DNA of 12,127 nucleotides from Propionibacteriaceae bacterium UBA5174 (GTDB lineage: Bacteria > Actinomycetota > Actinomycetes > Propionibacteriales > Propionibacteriaceae), in NCBI GenBank assembly GCA_002413345.1, contig DHWU01000005.1, forward strand, positions 13,941 through 26,067, in the 5' to 3' direction. Below the pieces are notes generated by a model. It ran no database searches. It was not told the origin of the DNA and was given only the letters and a program-made list of their open reading frames with translations. Below, piece by piece: positions 4,888 through 12,127 of the stretch (the stretch's first letter is position 1; each line of letters opens with the position of its first letter). Position numbers and translations under genes: made by a program.

Positions 4888-6289
4888 CGACTTGGAGATA
4901 GCTGGCCAGATCGGCGGCCAGGTCAGCGTTGACCCGCGCCACGACTTTGGTACCGAGTTCGGTGTGTTCGCTACTTAGGAACTCCCCGGTGCTGTGAATC
5001 CGGTCAATCAGATCACCACGGCCATAGGGCACCAATGCACGCACCTCAATCCCGGGGCGCGGCAGTCGGTCTTCAATCCGGATCAACAATTCCGGCAGCC
5101 CTTCACCGGTGTGGGCTGAAACGAACACCGCATCGCTGTGCGCACCACGCAGCGCCAACAGAACGTCTGGATCAGCGGCATCGATCTTGTTGATCACCAG
5201 TTGTTCAGCCACCCCGGCGGCACCAATTTCGGCCAATACCTTGCGCACCGCACCGATTTGGCCGAACGGATCAGGATCAGACCCGTCGACCACATGCAGC
5301 AGCAGGTCGGCCCCGGCTGATTCCTCCAAAGTCGAGCGGAAAGCCTCGACTAGGTCATGCGGCAGATGCCGAATGAAACCGACGGTGTCAGTGAGAGTGA
5401 AGACTCGTCCGTCCGCGGTGGCCGAACGCCGCGTGGTCGGATCCAGAGTTGCGAACAAGGCGTTCTCGACTAGGACGCCGGCGCCGGTGAGACGGTTCAA
5501 TAAAGAGCTCTTGCCCGCATTGGTGTATCCGACAATCGCCACGCTGGGCACCCGGTTACGTTGCCGCTGGGCGCGTTTGGTCTGGCGCACCTCATCGAGT
5601 TCCCGCAACCGTCGCCGCAGGATCGCAATCCTGGTCTTGATCCGGCGACGATCAGTTTCGATCTTGGTCTCACCAGGACCACGCCCACCAATTCCAGCTC
5701 CGGCCGCTGCCCGACCACCAGCTTGGCGAGACAAGTTGCCACCCCAGCCGCGCAGCCGCTGGCGCAGATACTGCAGCTGAGCGAGTTCAACTTGAGCCTT
5801 ACCTTCGGCGCTCTTCGCATGTTGAGCAAAGATGTCCAGGATCAGCGCGGTGCGGTCAATCACTTTCACGCCAAGGCGATCTTCCAAGTTTCGCAGCTGA
5901 GCTGGTTCAAGCTCACCGTCGCAGATCACGGTGTCGGCACCAGTAGCGATCACCGCCTCGCGAACTTCATCCACCTTGCCTCGGCCGATGAAGGTCGCTG
6001 GATCCGGAGATGGACGGCGTTGCACCAGACCTTCAAGCACCTGCGAGCCGGCGGTTTCAGCTAGCAACTTCAGCTCAGCCATCGCAAAATCAGCGTCGAC
6101 CTGCGTGCCGGACGTCCAAACGCTAACCAGCACCACCCGTTCCAGCTGAAGATCGCGATACTCGACTTCGCTGATGTCGGCCAGCTGAGTGGACATGCCA
6201 GCCACGCGACGCAGCGAATGGCGCTCTGCCAATTCGAGTTGTTCCCCGTCGAATTCGTTCTCGTCAGGGTCATCCAAATAATCATCCAT
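4877..6289 (-). CDS. hflX: GTPase HflX, ribosome-splitting factor
   Basis: Translation-associated GTPase that binds the 50S subunit and splits stalled or hibernating 70S ribosomes; in mycobacteria it is linked to macrolide-lincosamide tolerance and hypoxia. With ATG 6289 it has 470 residues. An N-terminal HflX subdomain covers about 40-240, including FIGRGKVDE (100-108) and the glycine-rich GGRGPGE (201-207). The G domain has G1 GYTNAGKS (254-261), switch I TLDPTTR (281-287), G3 DTVGF (301-305), G4 NKID (367-370) and G5 SAH (391-393). An acidic tail of about 35 residues precedes the conserved part. An in-frame GTG at 6298 would add three residues, but GAGG (6304-6301) is only 2 nt from it and 11 nt from the ATG. 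The gene lies 18 bp after dapF and overlaps the helicase gene. Confidence 0.96.
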   Translation of the reverse strand: MDDYLDDPDENEFDGEQLELAERHSLRRVAGMSTQLADISEVEYRDLQLERVVLVSVWTSGTQVDADFAMAELKLLAETAGSQVLEGLVQRRPSPDPATFIGRGKVDEVREAVIATGADTVICDGELEPAQLRNLEDRLGVKVIDRTALILDIFAQHAKSAEGKAQVELAQLQYLRQRLRGWGGNLSRQAGGRAAAGAGIGGRGPGETKIETDRRRIKTRIAILRRRLRELDEVRQTKRAQRQRNRVPSVAIVGYTNAGKSSLLNRLTGAGVLVENALFATLDPTTRRSATADGRVFTLTDTVGFIRHLPHDLVEAFRSTLEESAGADLLLHVVDGSDPDPFGQIGAVRKVLAEIGAAGVAEQLVINKIDAADPDVLLALRGAHSDAVFVSAHTGEGLPELLIRIEDRLPRPGIEVRALVPYGRGDLIDRIHSTGEFLSSEHTELGTKVVARVNADLAADLASYLQVDDG

Positions 6290-6307
6290 GATCGTCACAG
6301 CCTCGGG

Positions 6308-7117
6308 CTAGTCGAAGTAGTAAGTGCCACGAGCCACAATCTCGGCCGGCCCAACCAGCACCGCTTCCGCGCCAGAGTTGTCCACCGCCAGTTGCCCACC
6401 GGGCACCCGAACCGTACACGTCGTTCCCGGAGCTGCTACCGAGGCCGCCGCCACTACGCCGGTGCCACAAGACTCGGTCTCCCCCACTCCACGCTCAAAC
6501 ACCCGCATTACTACCTGTCCAGGAGCTTCGATAGTGATGAACTCCACATTGACTCCGTTCGGGAAGGCTGTTGCCGGATCCCAGGTCGGAGCCACGCTCA
6601 GATCAAGGTCAGCCACCGAGGCTGCGGAGCCCAGCACTACTACGGCGTGCGGATTGCCCACATCAACCGAGGTGGCTACCCAGGATTGCTGGCCCAGATG
6701 TACCTGCGCCGGATCGCCGCGAGTGATCGGCCCCATCGTCACTGCGATCTGTCCGTCAGCCAAGAAGGTGCCGGTACGTAAGCCCGCCCGAGTGGCCACC
6801 GTTACCGGCGCCTGGGCGTCAATCAAAGCCTCTTGCTCCAGATACCGCAGGAATACCCGTAGCCCATTGCCACACATTTCGGCAATGGAACCATCGGCAT
6901 TGCGGTAGTCCATGAACCACCGGGCACCGGCGTCGGCATGGCCAGGCAGTTGAGTCGACTTCACCGCCCGCAAGATGCCGTCGGCACCAATCCCGGCACG
7001 CCGATCGCACAACGCGGTTACCTCAGCGTTAGACAACTCGATCTGGGCATCTGGGTCGACGAACAGCACAAAGTCGTTGCGGGTGCCGTGCCCCTTAGCA
7101 AACTCGATCCTGCGCAT
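6308..7117 (-). CDS. dapF: Diaminopimelate epimerase
   Basis: Converts L,L- to meso-diaminopimelate, the last step before lysine and the cross-linking residue of peptidoglycan; cytosolic and cofactor-free. The product has 269 residues. The two catalytic cysteines are Cys82 in EMCGNGLR and Cys217 in ESCGTG, the thiol pair of the family; the N-terminal FAKGHGTRNDFV (6-17) contains the substrate-binding Asn. Starts at 7336 or 7126 were rejected: the protein family begins at MRRIEFAKGHG, and GAGG at 7130-7127 sits 9 nt from ATG 7117 but directly against ATG 7126. The start follows the miaA stop by a single base (TGAG ATG), so the two are translationally coupled. Nothing is missing. Confidence 0.97.
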   Translation of the reverse strand: MRRIEFAKGHGTRNDFVLFVDPDAQIELSNAEVTALCDRRAGIGADGILRAVKSTQLPGHADAGARWFMDYRNADGSIAEMCGNGLRVFLRYLEQEALIDAQAPVTVATRAGLRTGTFLADGQIAVTMGPITRGDPAQVHLGQQSWVATSVDVGNPHAVVVLGSAASVADLDLSVAPTWDPATAFPNGVNVEFITIEAPGQVVMRVFERGVGETESCGTGVVAAASVAAPGTTCTVRVPGGQLAVDNSGAEAVLVGPAEIVARGTYYFD

Positions 7118-7118
7118 C

Positions 7119-8063
7119 TCAACCATCCTCGATTCCAGCCTGCACCCTATCTCGCACCGCCAGCGCGATCGGTTTGGCCGCACCGACATCAGCTGGCAGC
7201 CATTCGATTCGATCATCTCGACCGAACCAGCCCAACTGCTTTCGCGCCAACCGCCGAGTGCCCTTCTTGGTGGAGCTCTTCGCCTCAGCCTCACTGAGCT
7301 CCCCGGCGAGTAAGGCCAGCACTTGGCGGTAACCAATCGCCCGCGAGGCAGTGAGTCCGTCCCGCAGCCCGCGGGCCACTAGCCCGCGCACCTCATCGAC
7401 CAACCCGTCAGCCCACATCCGCTCCACTCGTGCGTCGATCCGGGCGTCCATGATTGGGCGGGGTAGCTCCAGCCCGTATTGCATCACATTCGCCAAGGCG
7501 TAATTCCACTGCGGCAGCTGCGCCGAGAACTCCCCGGTGAGCTCAAGAGACTCCAGCGCCCGCACAATTCGGCGTCCATTGCCGGGCTCTATTGCGGCCG
7601 CCGTGACCGGGTCACGCTGCTTTAGCCGTTCATATAGCTGGTGCGCTCCAACTTCGATCAGTTCAGCCTCCAACCGCGCACGAAGCACCGGGTCGGTGGC
7701 CGGGAAACTGAACTCGTCCAGGATCGCGTGGACATAAAGCGCAGAACCACCAGCCAAGATCGGCACCACTTCACGGGCCTGGCACTGCGCGATTACCGCC
7801 CGAGCCAACTGCTGAAAGTCGGCCACCGACGCAATCTCGGTGACCTCCATAATGTCGATCAGATGGTGTGGAACCCCGGCCCGTTCGGCCAAGGTCGGCT
7901 TGGCCGTACCAATGTCCATACCGCGGTAGACCAGCATGGAATCGGCATTGACCACCTCGGCCCCAATCCCGAAGCTCGCCAGTTCCTGTGCCACTGCGAC
8001 CGCCACGGCGGTCTTTCCACTTGCCGTGGGTCCATTGAGCGCCAGTACCGGGGGTGTAGTCAT
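7119..8063 (-). CDS. miaA: tRNA dimethylallyltransferase
   Basis: Adds a dimethylallyl group to N6 of A37 in tRNAs reading codons that start with U; MiaB then methylthiolates it. The product has 314 residues. P-loop GPTASGKT (11-18), catalytic Asp41 in NADSMLVYRGMDIGTAKP (39-56), AGGSALY (104-110), and the C-terminal RRLARKQLGWFGRD (270-283) are all present. ATG 8063 is preferred over the in-frame TTG at 8066; AGGAG lies about 11 nt upstream. It follows miaB after a 76-bp gap and precedes dapF by one base, so this is the usual actinobacterial miaB-miaA-dapF chain. Confidence 0.97.
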   Translation of the reverse strand: MTTPPVLALNGPTASGKTAVAVAVAQELASFGIGAEVVNADSMLVYRGMDIGTAKPTLAERAGVPHHLIDIMEVTEIASVADFQQLARAVIAQCQAREVVPILAGGSALYVHAILDEFSFPATDPVLRARLEAELIEVGAHQLYERLKQRDPVTAAAIEPGNGRRIVRALESLELTGEFSAQLPQWNYALANVMQYGLELPRPIMDARIDARVERMWADGLVDEVRGLVARGLRDGLTASRAIGYRQVLALLAGELSEAEAKSSTKKGTRRLARKQLGWFGRDDRIEWLPADVGAAKPIALAVRDRVQAGIEDG

Positions 8064-8139
8064 CAACGCCCATTCTCCTCTGCATCCAGACGCTCAACCA
8101 AGCCGCGCCCAAGCGGACCGTCCCAAATCAGGCAGCGAA

Positions 8140-9600
8140 TCAACCCGGTGAGTTGGTGCGCCGGACCAGCTTCGGCAACCCCAACGAGATTCCCGAGTTC
8201 GGGTTGCTCCCCGACTCCCACGCGTCACCACCTCGAGTGCGCCGAAGTTGGTTCAGGCCCGCGTCAGCGTTCAGGTGGTGAGGTGCGGCATAGGTGATTT
8301 CGACCTTGGCCAGATCGCCTGGACGCGGCCGTACGGCCAGATCCTCGGGCACCTGGACATGCACCAGGCGGTTATCCCGGGCCCGGCCAGACATCCGACC
8401 GGTGCCGCGATCCTTACGCCCTTCACCTTCGGCGAACATCACTTCAACCGTTTGCCCCACCAAGCCTTTGTTCTGTGACCAACTGGTCTGGCTAACCAGA
8501 TCAATCAATCGTTGGTAGCGCTGGCTAACCACGGCAGGTGCGACTTGATCAGGCATGGTCGCCGCCACCGTGCCGGGACGGATCGAGTACTGGAAGGTGA
8601 AGGCCGCCGCGAATTCGGCTTGAGCCGCCACATCGAGAGTGGCCTGAAAATCGGCTTCGGTTTCGCCGGGGAAGCCGACGATCAGATCAGTGCTGATCGC
8701 AGCGTCTGGAATCGCCTGCCGAACCCGCTGCAAGATATCCAGGAATTTCTCGGCCCGATACGAGCGGTGCATCGCCTTCAAGATCGGATCCGATCCGGAT
8801 TGCAGTGGCATGTGCAAACTTGGCATCACATTCGGTGTCTCGGCCATAGCTGCGATCACGTCATCGGTGAAGCCCGCCGGATGCGGCGAGGTGAATCGCA
8901 CCCGCTCCAGACCGTCCACTTCGCCGCAGGCGCGCAACAGTTTGGCGAACGCGCCGCGATCACCAAACTCAACCCCGTAGGTGTTCACGTTCTGGCCCAG
9001 CAGGGTGATCTCCTGGACGCCCTGATCCACCAGCATCCGAATCTCAGCGAGAATGTCGCCGGGCTGGCGATCAGTCTCGCGTCCGCGCAGTGCCGGGACG
9101 ATGCAGAAGGTGCAGGTGTTATTGCACCCCACGCTGATCGCGACCCAGGCGGCATAGGCCGAATCGCGCCGAGTTGGCAAGGTGGAGGGGAACCGGACCA
9201 GTGATTCGGCAATCTCCACCTGGGCGGTGTGGGCGATCCGGGCACGCTCCAGCAGCACCGGCAGCGAGCCGAGATTGTGGGTACCGAATACCGCATCCAC
9301 CCAAGGCGCTTTGCTAACCACAACATCGCGGTCTTTCTGGGCCATGCAGCCACCAACGGCAATCTGCATGCCAGGGTTGGCCTGCTTCACCGAGGCCAGA
9401 TGGCCCAGGTTGCCGTAAAGCCGATTATCGGCGTTTTCGCGCACCGCGCAGGTGTTGAACACCACGACATCGGCCACTTCACCTTCGACCACCGGCTGGT
9501 AACCGACATCCGCCAGCACCCCCGCGATCCGTTCAGAGTCGTGGAAGTTCATCTGGCAGCCATAGGTAACCACCTGGAAGGTGCGCTCAGTGTTCGTCAT
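8140..9600 (-). CDS. miaB: tRNA-2-methylthio-N6-dimethylallyladenosine synthase
   Basis: Radical-SAM methylthiotransferase that converts i6A37 to ms2i6A37 in tRNA, acting on the MiaA product. The product has 486 residues. The N-terminal UPF0004 domain holds the second cluster's cysteines Cys15 (YGCQMN), Cys51 (NTCAVRENA) and Cys85 (GGCMAQ). The radical-SAM motif is Cys159-x3-Cys163-x2-Cys166. A TRAM domain follows at about 377-440. A tail of about 45 residues with LRRTRGGDAWE (452-462) is typical of actinobacterial MiaB. I chose ATG 9600 because AAGGG lies about 8-9 nt upstream and the family begins here; an in-frame GTG at 9657 would overlap the rny stop and add residues outside the family. 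The gap to rny is 53 bp. Confidence 0.97.
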   Translation of the reverse strand: MTNTERTFQVVTYGCQMNFHDSERIAGVLADVGYQPVVEGEVADVVVFNTCAVRENADNRLYGNLGHLASVKQANPGMQIAVGGCMAQKDRDVVVSKAPWVDAVFGTHNLGSLPVLLERARIAHTAQVEIAESLVRFPSTLPTRRDSAYAAWVAISVGCNNTCTFCIVPALRGRETDRQPGDILAEIRMLVDQGVQEITLLGQNVNTYGVEFGDRGAFAKLLRACGEVDGLERVRFTSPHPAGFTDDVIAAMAETPNVMPSLHMPLQSGSDPILKAMHRSYRAEKFLDILQRVRQAIPDAAISTDLIVGFPGETEADFQATLDVAAQAEFAAAFTFQYSIRPGTVAATMPDQVAPAVVSQRYQRLIDLVSQTSWSQNKGLVGQTVEVMFAEGEGRKDRGTGRMSGRARDNRLVHVQVPEDLAVRPRPGDLAKVEITYAAPHHLNADAGLNQLRRTRGGDAWESGSNPNSGISLGLPKLVRRTNSPG

Positions 9601-9653
9601 TACGCAGTTCCCTTCTCGAGGCTGGGTGCGCTGGCCGGGCGAGGCTATCTGGT

Positions 9654-11090
9654 TCACCGTGCCACCGCGGTCGCCCGGGACTCTCGCACCACAGTCACTT
9701 TGATGCTGCCTGGATAGTTCAACTCGGCCTCAATCCGTTTGGCGATCCGGGTTGCGAGCAACTCAGCTTCGGCGTCGTCAACCTGATCGGGACGCACCAT
9801 CACCCGCACCTCATGTCCTGCTTGGACCGCAAATACTCGTTCCACCCCCGGATCGGCGGAGGCAATCTGCTCCAAACCTTCCAGCCTCTTGGCATAACTT
9901 TCCGTGCTTTCACGGCGCGCGCCTGGACGACTGCCACTCATCGCGTCGGCAACCTGCACTAACACGGCTTCGACCGTTGCTGGCTCAACTTCGTTGTGAT
10001 GGGCTTCAATGGCGTGGGTGATGTCGACATCTTCACCGTGCCGACGCGCAAATTCGGCACCAGCCAAAGCATGCGAGCCCCCATCATCTGGCAGCGCCTT
10101 GCCAAGATCATGCAAGAACGCCGCTCGACGGCAGGCCGCGACGTCCAGCCCAAGTTCGGCGGCCAGTAGCCCCGCCAACCGGCCACTTTCTACTAGGTGT
10201 GCCAACACGTTCTGCCCGTAAGAGGTGCGGTACTTCAATGCCCCGAGCACTTCCAGAATCTCCGGGTCCAGGTCTGCGATGCCTAACTCCGCAGCCGCTT
10301 CCGTGCCGGTCTGCAGGCAGCCCTGTTCAACGCTGAGCGCACAGTGAGCGTGAGTCTGTTCGATGCGTCCGGGGTGGATCCTCCCGTCCGCGATCAGTTC
10401 GGTCAAAGTCTGGCGGGCGACCTCGCGACGCAGCGGATCGAAACACGATAGTTCCACCATCCCGGGGGTATCGTCGATCACCAAGCTCGCGCCTGTCACC
10501 TGTTCAAAACTGCGAATGTTGCGCCCATCGCGACCGATCAGCCGGCCCTTCATTTCTTCTCCGGGTAAGGCCACCGCCACCGTGGCAGCGTCAAGAGTCT
10601 GTTCGGCCGCAACCCTTTGCATCGCGGTCACAATGACTTCCCGAGCACCACGTTCTGCCTGCTCACGTGCTTCGGCTTCGATCTGCTTCGCCAATTGCGT
10701 TGCGGCTAAGCGCGCCGTCGATTCGGCCTGAACCAGCAATTCGGCCCGGGCGGCTTCCACGCTCAACCCAGCCACCTTTTCCAGCGCCTCGATCCGGCTC
10801 ATCTCGGCGCGAGCGGCACTGTCTTTTCGGGACGTGAACTCAGCCTCGGCTTGAATCAGTTCAGCCTCGCGCTGACGCACTTCGCTCTCGCCTTGACTCA
10901 GCCGGGCCTCGCGGTCAGCCAACAATTCTTCTCGGTGTTCTAGCCCAGCGGTCAGCGCATCGACTTGATCGTCGCGCTCAGTTTGCCGCACACCCCCGCG
11001 TCGGAGCATCGTGGCAATCACCACCACCAGAATTGCGATGATCACTGCTAACGCCACCGCTAGCACCACCACGAGAAACTCCATGGTCAC
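9654..11090 (-). CDS. rny: Ribonuclease Y
   Basis: Membrane-anchored endoribonuclease that starts mRNA decay in many Gram-positive bacteria. With GTG 11090 the product has 478 residues. An N-terminal transmembrane helix lies at about 5-29 (MEFLVVVLAV...). A long Ala/Glu/Arg-rich coiled coil runs from about 35 to 165. A KH domain follows with IGRDGRNI (185-192), and an HD domain with His327-Asp328 in LHDLGKA and HHNE at 364-367. The length is slightly below the usual 510-520 because the coiled coil is shorter. GTG is preferred because a perfect AGGAGG (11103-11098) lies 7 nt from it but 13 nt from the in-frame ATG at 11084. The neighbours recX upstream and miaB downstream are as in other actinobacteria that have RNase Y. 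Confidence 0.93.
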   Translation of the reverse strand: MTMEFLVVVLAVALAVIIAILVVVIATMLRRGGVRQTERDDQVDALTAGLEHREELLADREARLSQGESEVRQREAELIQAEAEFTSRKDSAARAEMSRIEALEKVAGLSVEAARAELLVQAESTARLAATQLAKQIEAEAREQAERGAREVIVTAMQRVAAEQTLDAATVAVALPGEEMKGRLIGRDGRNIRSFEQVTGASLVIDDTPGMVELSCFDPLRREVARQTLTELIADGRIHPGRIEQTHAHCALSVEQGCLQTGTEAAAELGIADLDPEILEVLGALKYRTSYGQNVLAHLVESGRLAGLLAAELGLDVAACRRAAFLHDLGKALPDDGGSHALAGAEFARRHGEDVDITHAIEAHHNEVEPATVEAVLVQVADAMSGSRPGARRESTESYAKRLEGLEQIASADPGVERVFAVQAGHEVRVMVRPDQVDDAEAELLATRIAKRIEAELNYPGSIKVTVVRESRATAVAR

Positions 11091-11097
11091 CGGTCTG

Positions 11098-11103
11098 CCT
11101 CCT
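11098..11103 (-). promoter_or_regulatory. rny ribosome-binding site that selects the GTG start
   Basis: AGGAGG on the minus strand, 7 nt before GTG 11090. Its first two bases are also the last two of a hairpin arm (11102-11108), so the site may be partly shielded when the leader folds. Confidence 0.8.
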
Positions 11104-11141
11104 GTATTCGGGACACGCTCTCGACTCCCCGGCAAATACAG
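11102..11141 (-). promoter_or_regulatory. Hairpin in the rny leader abutting the ribosome-binding site
   Basis: A perfect 7-bp inverted repeat, CTGTATT (11102-11108) and AATACAG (11135-11141), is extended inward by CGGG (11109-11112) pairing with CCCG (11128-11131) across a 3-nt bulge. In the minus-strand transcript this forms an 11-bp hairpin whose 3' arm reaches into the Shine-Dalgarno of rny. Whether it controls translation or RNase cleavage is inference; it might also be a protein-binding palindrome. Confidence 0.55.
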
Positions 11142-11158
11142 CAAGCTGACCCAACGCC

Positions 11159-11191
11159 GCTCGCCGGGCCACTACGGCCCGGTGCGCAAGC
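11159..11191 (-). terminator. Strong GC-rich hairpin, possible terminator or leader element
   Basis: CCGGGCC (11164-11170) and GGCCCGG (11176-11182) pair perfectly around a 5-nt loop. On the minus strand the flanking GCTTGC (11191-11186) can pair with GCGAGC (11164-11159) if one G-U pair is allowed, giving about 12 bp with a bulge. No U-run follows on either strand. It could be a U-less actinobacterial terminator for recA-recX or part of the rny leader. Confidence 0.45.
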
Positions 11192-11204
11192 TATTGGGTT
11201 GTCG

Positions 11205-11220
11205 TGGGGTTCAGGCCCCA
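11205..11220. repeat. Short inverted repeat
   Basis: TGGGG-TTCAGG-CCCCA, a 5-bp perfect stem with a 6-nt loop. It lies between two longer inverted repeats in the recX-rny gap. On its own it is weak and no U-run follows. Confidence 0.4.
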
Positions 11221-11248
11221 GTGATTTTCCCTGCTGAATGATTGAGGC

Positions 11249-11295
11249 GCCTTGGCGTCCACCAACAAAACTAGGCCGGTGGCGGCAGCCAAGGC
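11249..11295 (-). terminator. Nested inverted repeat just after recX, possible terminator
   Basis: GCCTTGGC (11249-11256) and GCCAAGGC (11288-11295) are perfect complements. CCACC (11259-11263) and GGTGG (11278-11282) pair inside them around a 14-nt loop. The structure starts 20 nt after the recX stop, where a terminator is expected, but no U-run follows. Terminator use is inferred from position and stem strength. Confidence 0.45.
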
Positions 11296-11314
11296 AAACC
11301 TCAACCCGCGCGGC

Positions 11315-11839
11315 TCAGTCGAACTCTTCAACTTCTGGTAGGTCTCGAAGCACTTCCCGAACAACTTGGGCCACCACTGAGGCGGTAAAACCCCGCCGGC
11401 TCAAGGCCCCGGCCAGCCGCCGGTAACGCACTGCTGGCTCAACCCGGGCAAGCGAGACCACCTTGCGTTCGGCGTAGGCCCGGGCCACTAGGTAGTCCCG
11501 ATCAGCGTCGAGATCCGCAGCCGCGGCCTCGATGACTTCTCGGTCAACACCCTTTTCGGCCAACTCAGCCAGTAGTGCCCGTCGGCTGCGCTGCCGCCGC
11601 GCACCAGCAGCCAGCCAGTCCCGGGCAAACACCGCGTCATCGACCAGCCCGACTTCTTCCAGCCGATCGAGAACCACTTTGGCAACCTCTTCGGGTACCT
11701 GTTTCTTACCCAATGCCCGAGCCAGCTCCAGCCGACTCCGTGCACGCACCGTCAGTTGACGAAGAGCAATCTCGCGAGCAAAAGCGACCGGATCAGCGTC
11801 CCGCTCCAATTGCTGCGCTGAACCCTCAGCAGCGCTCAT
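11315..11839 (-). CDS. recX: Regulatory protein RecX
   Basis: Binds RecA filaments and damps recombinase and co-protease activity. The product has 174 residues, the usual length. It is nearly all helical, with the family's three-helix repeats: ALRQLTVRARSRLELARAL (25-43), GLVDDAVFARDWL (64-76) and YRRLAGALSRRGF (139-151). ATG 11839 lies 4 bp after the recA stop (TGA GGCG ATG), with GGAG in the last recA codons about 10 nt upstream, so translation is coupled to recA. The tail is acidic (EVEEFD). Confidence 0.95.
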   Translation of the reverse strand: MSAAEGSAQQLERDADPVAFAREIALRQLTVRARSRLELARALGKKQVPEEVAKVVLDRLEEVGLVDDAVFARDWLAAGARRQRSRRALLAELAEKGVDREVIEAAAADLDADRDYLVARAYAERKVVSLARVEPAVRYRRLAGALSRRGFTASVVAQVVREVLRDLPEVEEFD

Positions 11840-11843
11840 CGCC

Positions 11844-12127
11844 TCAGAACTCCACCTCGCCAGTCACCGGATCAACTCCGTCAGGCACATCCGCAGTCTC
11901 ACCAATACCAAGTTGACTCAGGATCCGCTTTTCGATCTCCGCGGCCATATCCGGGTTGTTCTTCAGGAAGTTGCGAGCATTTTCCTTGCCTTGACCGAGT
12001 TGATCGGCTTCATAGGTGAACCACGCTCCGGCCTTCCGAATGATCGCGCAGTCCACGCCCATGTCGATCAAGCTGCCTTCGCGACTGATTCCTTGGCCAT
12101 AGATGATGTCGAACTCGGCCTGCTTGA
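11844..12127 (-). CDS. recA: Recombinase RecA, C-terminal part, cut by window edge
   Basis: Forms filaments on single-stranded DNA, drives strand exchange and triggers LexA self-cleavage. Only the last 94 codons are in the window: AEFDIIYGQGISREGSLID, then GAWFTYEADQLGQGKENARN and FLKNNPDMAAEIEKRI, all hallmark RecA C-terminal sequence, ending in the acidic VDPVTGEVEF. The Walker motifs and the promoter lie beyond the right edge. The frame is intact and I see no intein in the visible part. It is followed by recX at 4 bp, a standard recA-recX pair. Confidence 0.97.
   Translation of the reverse strand, partial: KQAEFDIIYGQGISREGSLIDMGVDCAIIRKAGAWFTYEADQLGQGKENARNFLKNNPDMAAEIEKRILSQLGIGETADVPDGVDPVTGEVEF

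Noticed and set aside
5109..5780. 223-codon plus-strand open frame opposite hflX
   Set aside because: Antisense to the conserved G domain of hflX; Arg/Ser-rich shadow without ribosome-binding site.
7118..7336. N-terminal extension of dapF to 7336 inside miaA
   Set aside because: The extra residues are the miaA sequence read in another frame; the family starts at MRRIEF and the ribosome-binding site fits ATG 7117.
8064..8139. A possible small gene or terminator in the miaB-miaA gap
   Set aside because: No open frame with a ribosome-binding site beyond that of miaA, and only a 4-bp stem (CCGC/GCGG); nothing supportable.
8512..9204. 230-codon plus-strand open frame opposite miaB
   Set aside because: Fully antisense to the radical-SAM core of miaB; composition (His/Arg/Gln-rich) and lack of motifs mark it as a shadow.
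11205..11220. T-arm-like GGTTCAGGCC suggesting a tRNA
   Set aside because: No acceptor, anticodon or D arms can be placed around it; it is only a short inverted repeat.
1..12127. CRISPR arrays, insertion sequences, phage genes, inteins, cobalamin riboswitch before nrdR-nrdJ
   Set aside because: No periodic direct repeats, transposase or phage motifs seen; visible recA and nrdJ parts are uninterrupted; the 187-bp nrdR upstream gap has no B12-box-like sequence that I could recognise.

Overview
The window looks like a chromosomal core region of a fairly GC-rich actinomycete (Actinomycetota). Four things point there. The gene order recA-recX-rny-miaB-miaA-dapF-hflX next to lexA and nrdR-nrdJ is the actinobacterial arrangement. 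The LexA operators have the TCGAAC-N4-GTTCGA form. The ribonucleotide reductase is the B12-dependent class II enzyme. The MiaB carries an actinobacterial-type tail. I cannot assign a family or genus from sequence alone. I see no insertion sequence, prophage, CRISPR array, tRNA or rRNA.

Left part (1-1387, minus strand): the N-terminal third or less of nrdJ (class II ribonucleotide reductase, cut by the window edge) is preceded by its repressor gene nrdR. Two near-identical NrdR-box candidates lie 32 bp apart upstream of nrdR. Middle-left (1388-2947): an SOS hub. lexA and a short DUF167-family gene read rightward. Leftward there is a small single-pass membrane protein gene and, between it and lexA, a possible 42-codon membrane peptide gene. 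Three LexA operators sit in the 221-bp gap, two of them exactly at the two ends of the 42-codon ORF.

Centre and right (2938-12127, all minus strand): transcription runs from right to left through recA (C-terminal part only), recX, rny (RNase Y), miaB and miaA (tRNA A37 modification), dapF (lysine/peptidoglycan precursor), hflX (ribosome-splitting GTPase) and a DinG-type iron-sulfur helicase. miaA-dapF-hflX-dinG are packed with gaps or overlaps of a few bases and look like one transcription unit. The 224-bp recX-rny gap holds four inverted repeats, one of which abuts the rny ribosome-binding site.

The genes fall into DNA repair and SOS control (recA, recX, lexA, dinG, the small membrane proteins), dNTP supply (nrdR, nrdJ), and RNA/translation quality (rny, miaA, miaB, hflX), plus dapF. 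Most of this is ordinary core genome. The parts most worth a second look are the SOS-controlled small membrane ORFs beside lexA, the structured rny leader, and the missing conventional start of the DUF167 gene.
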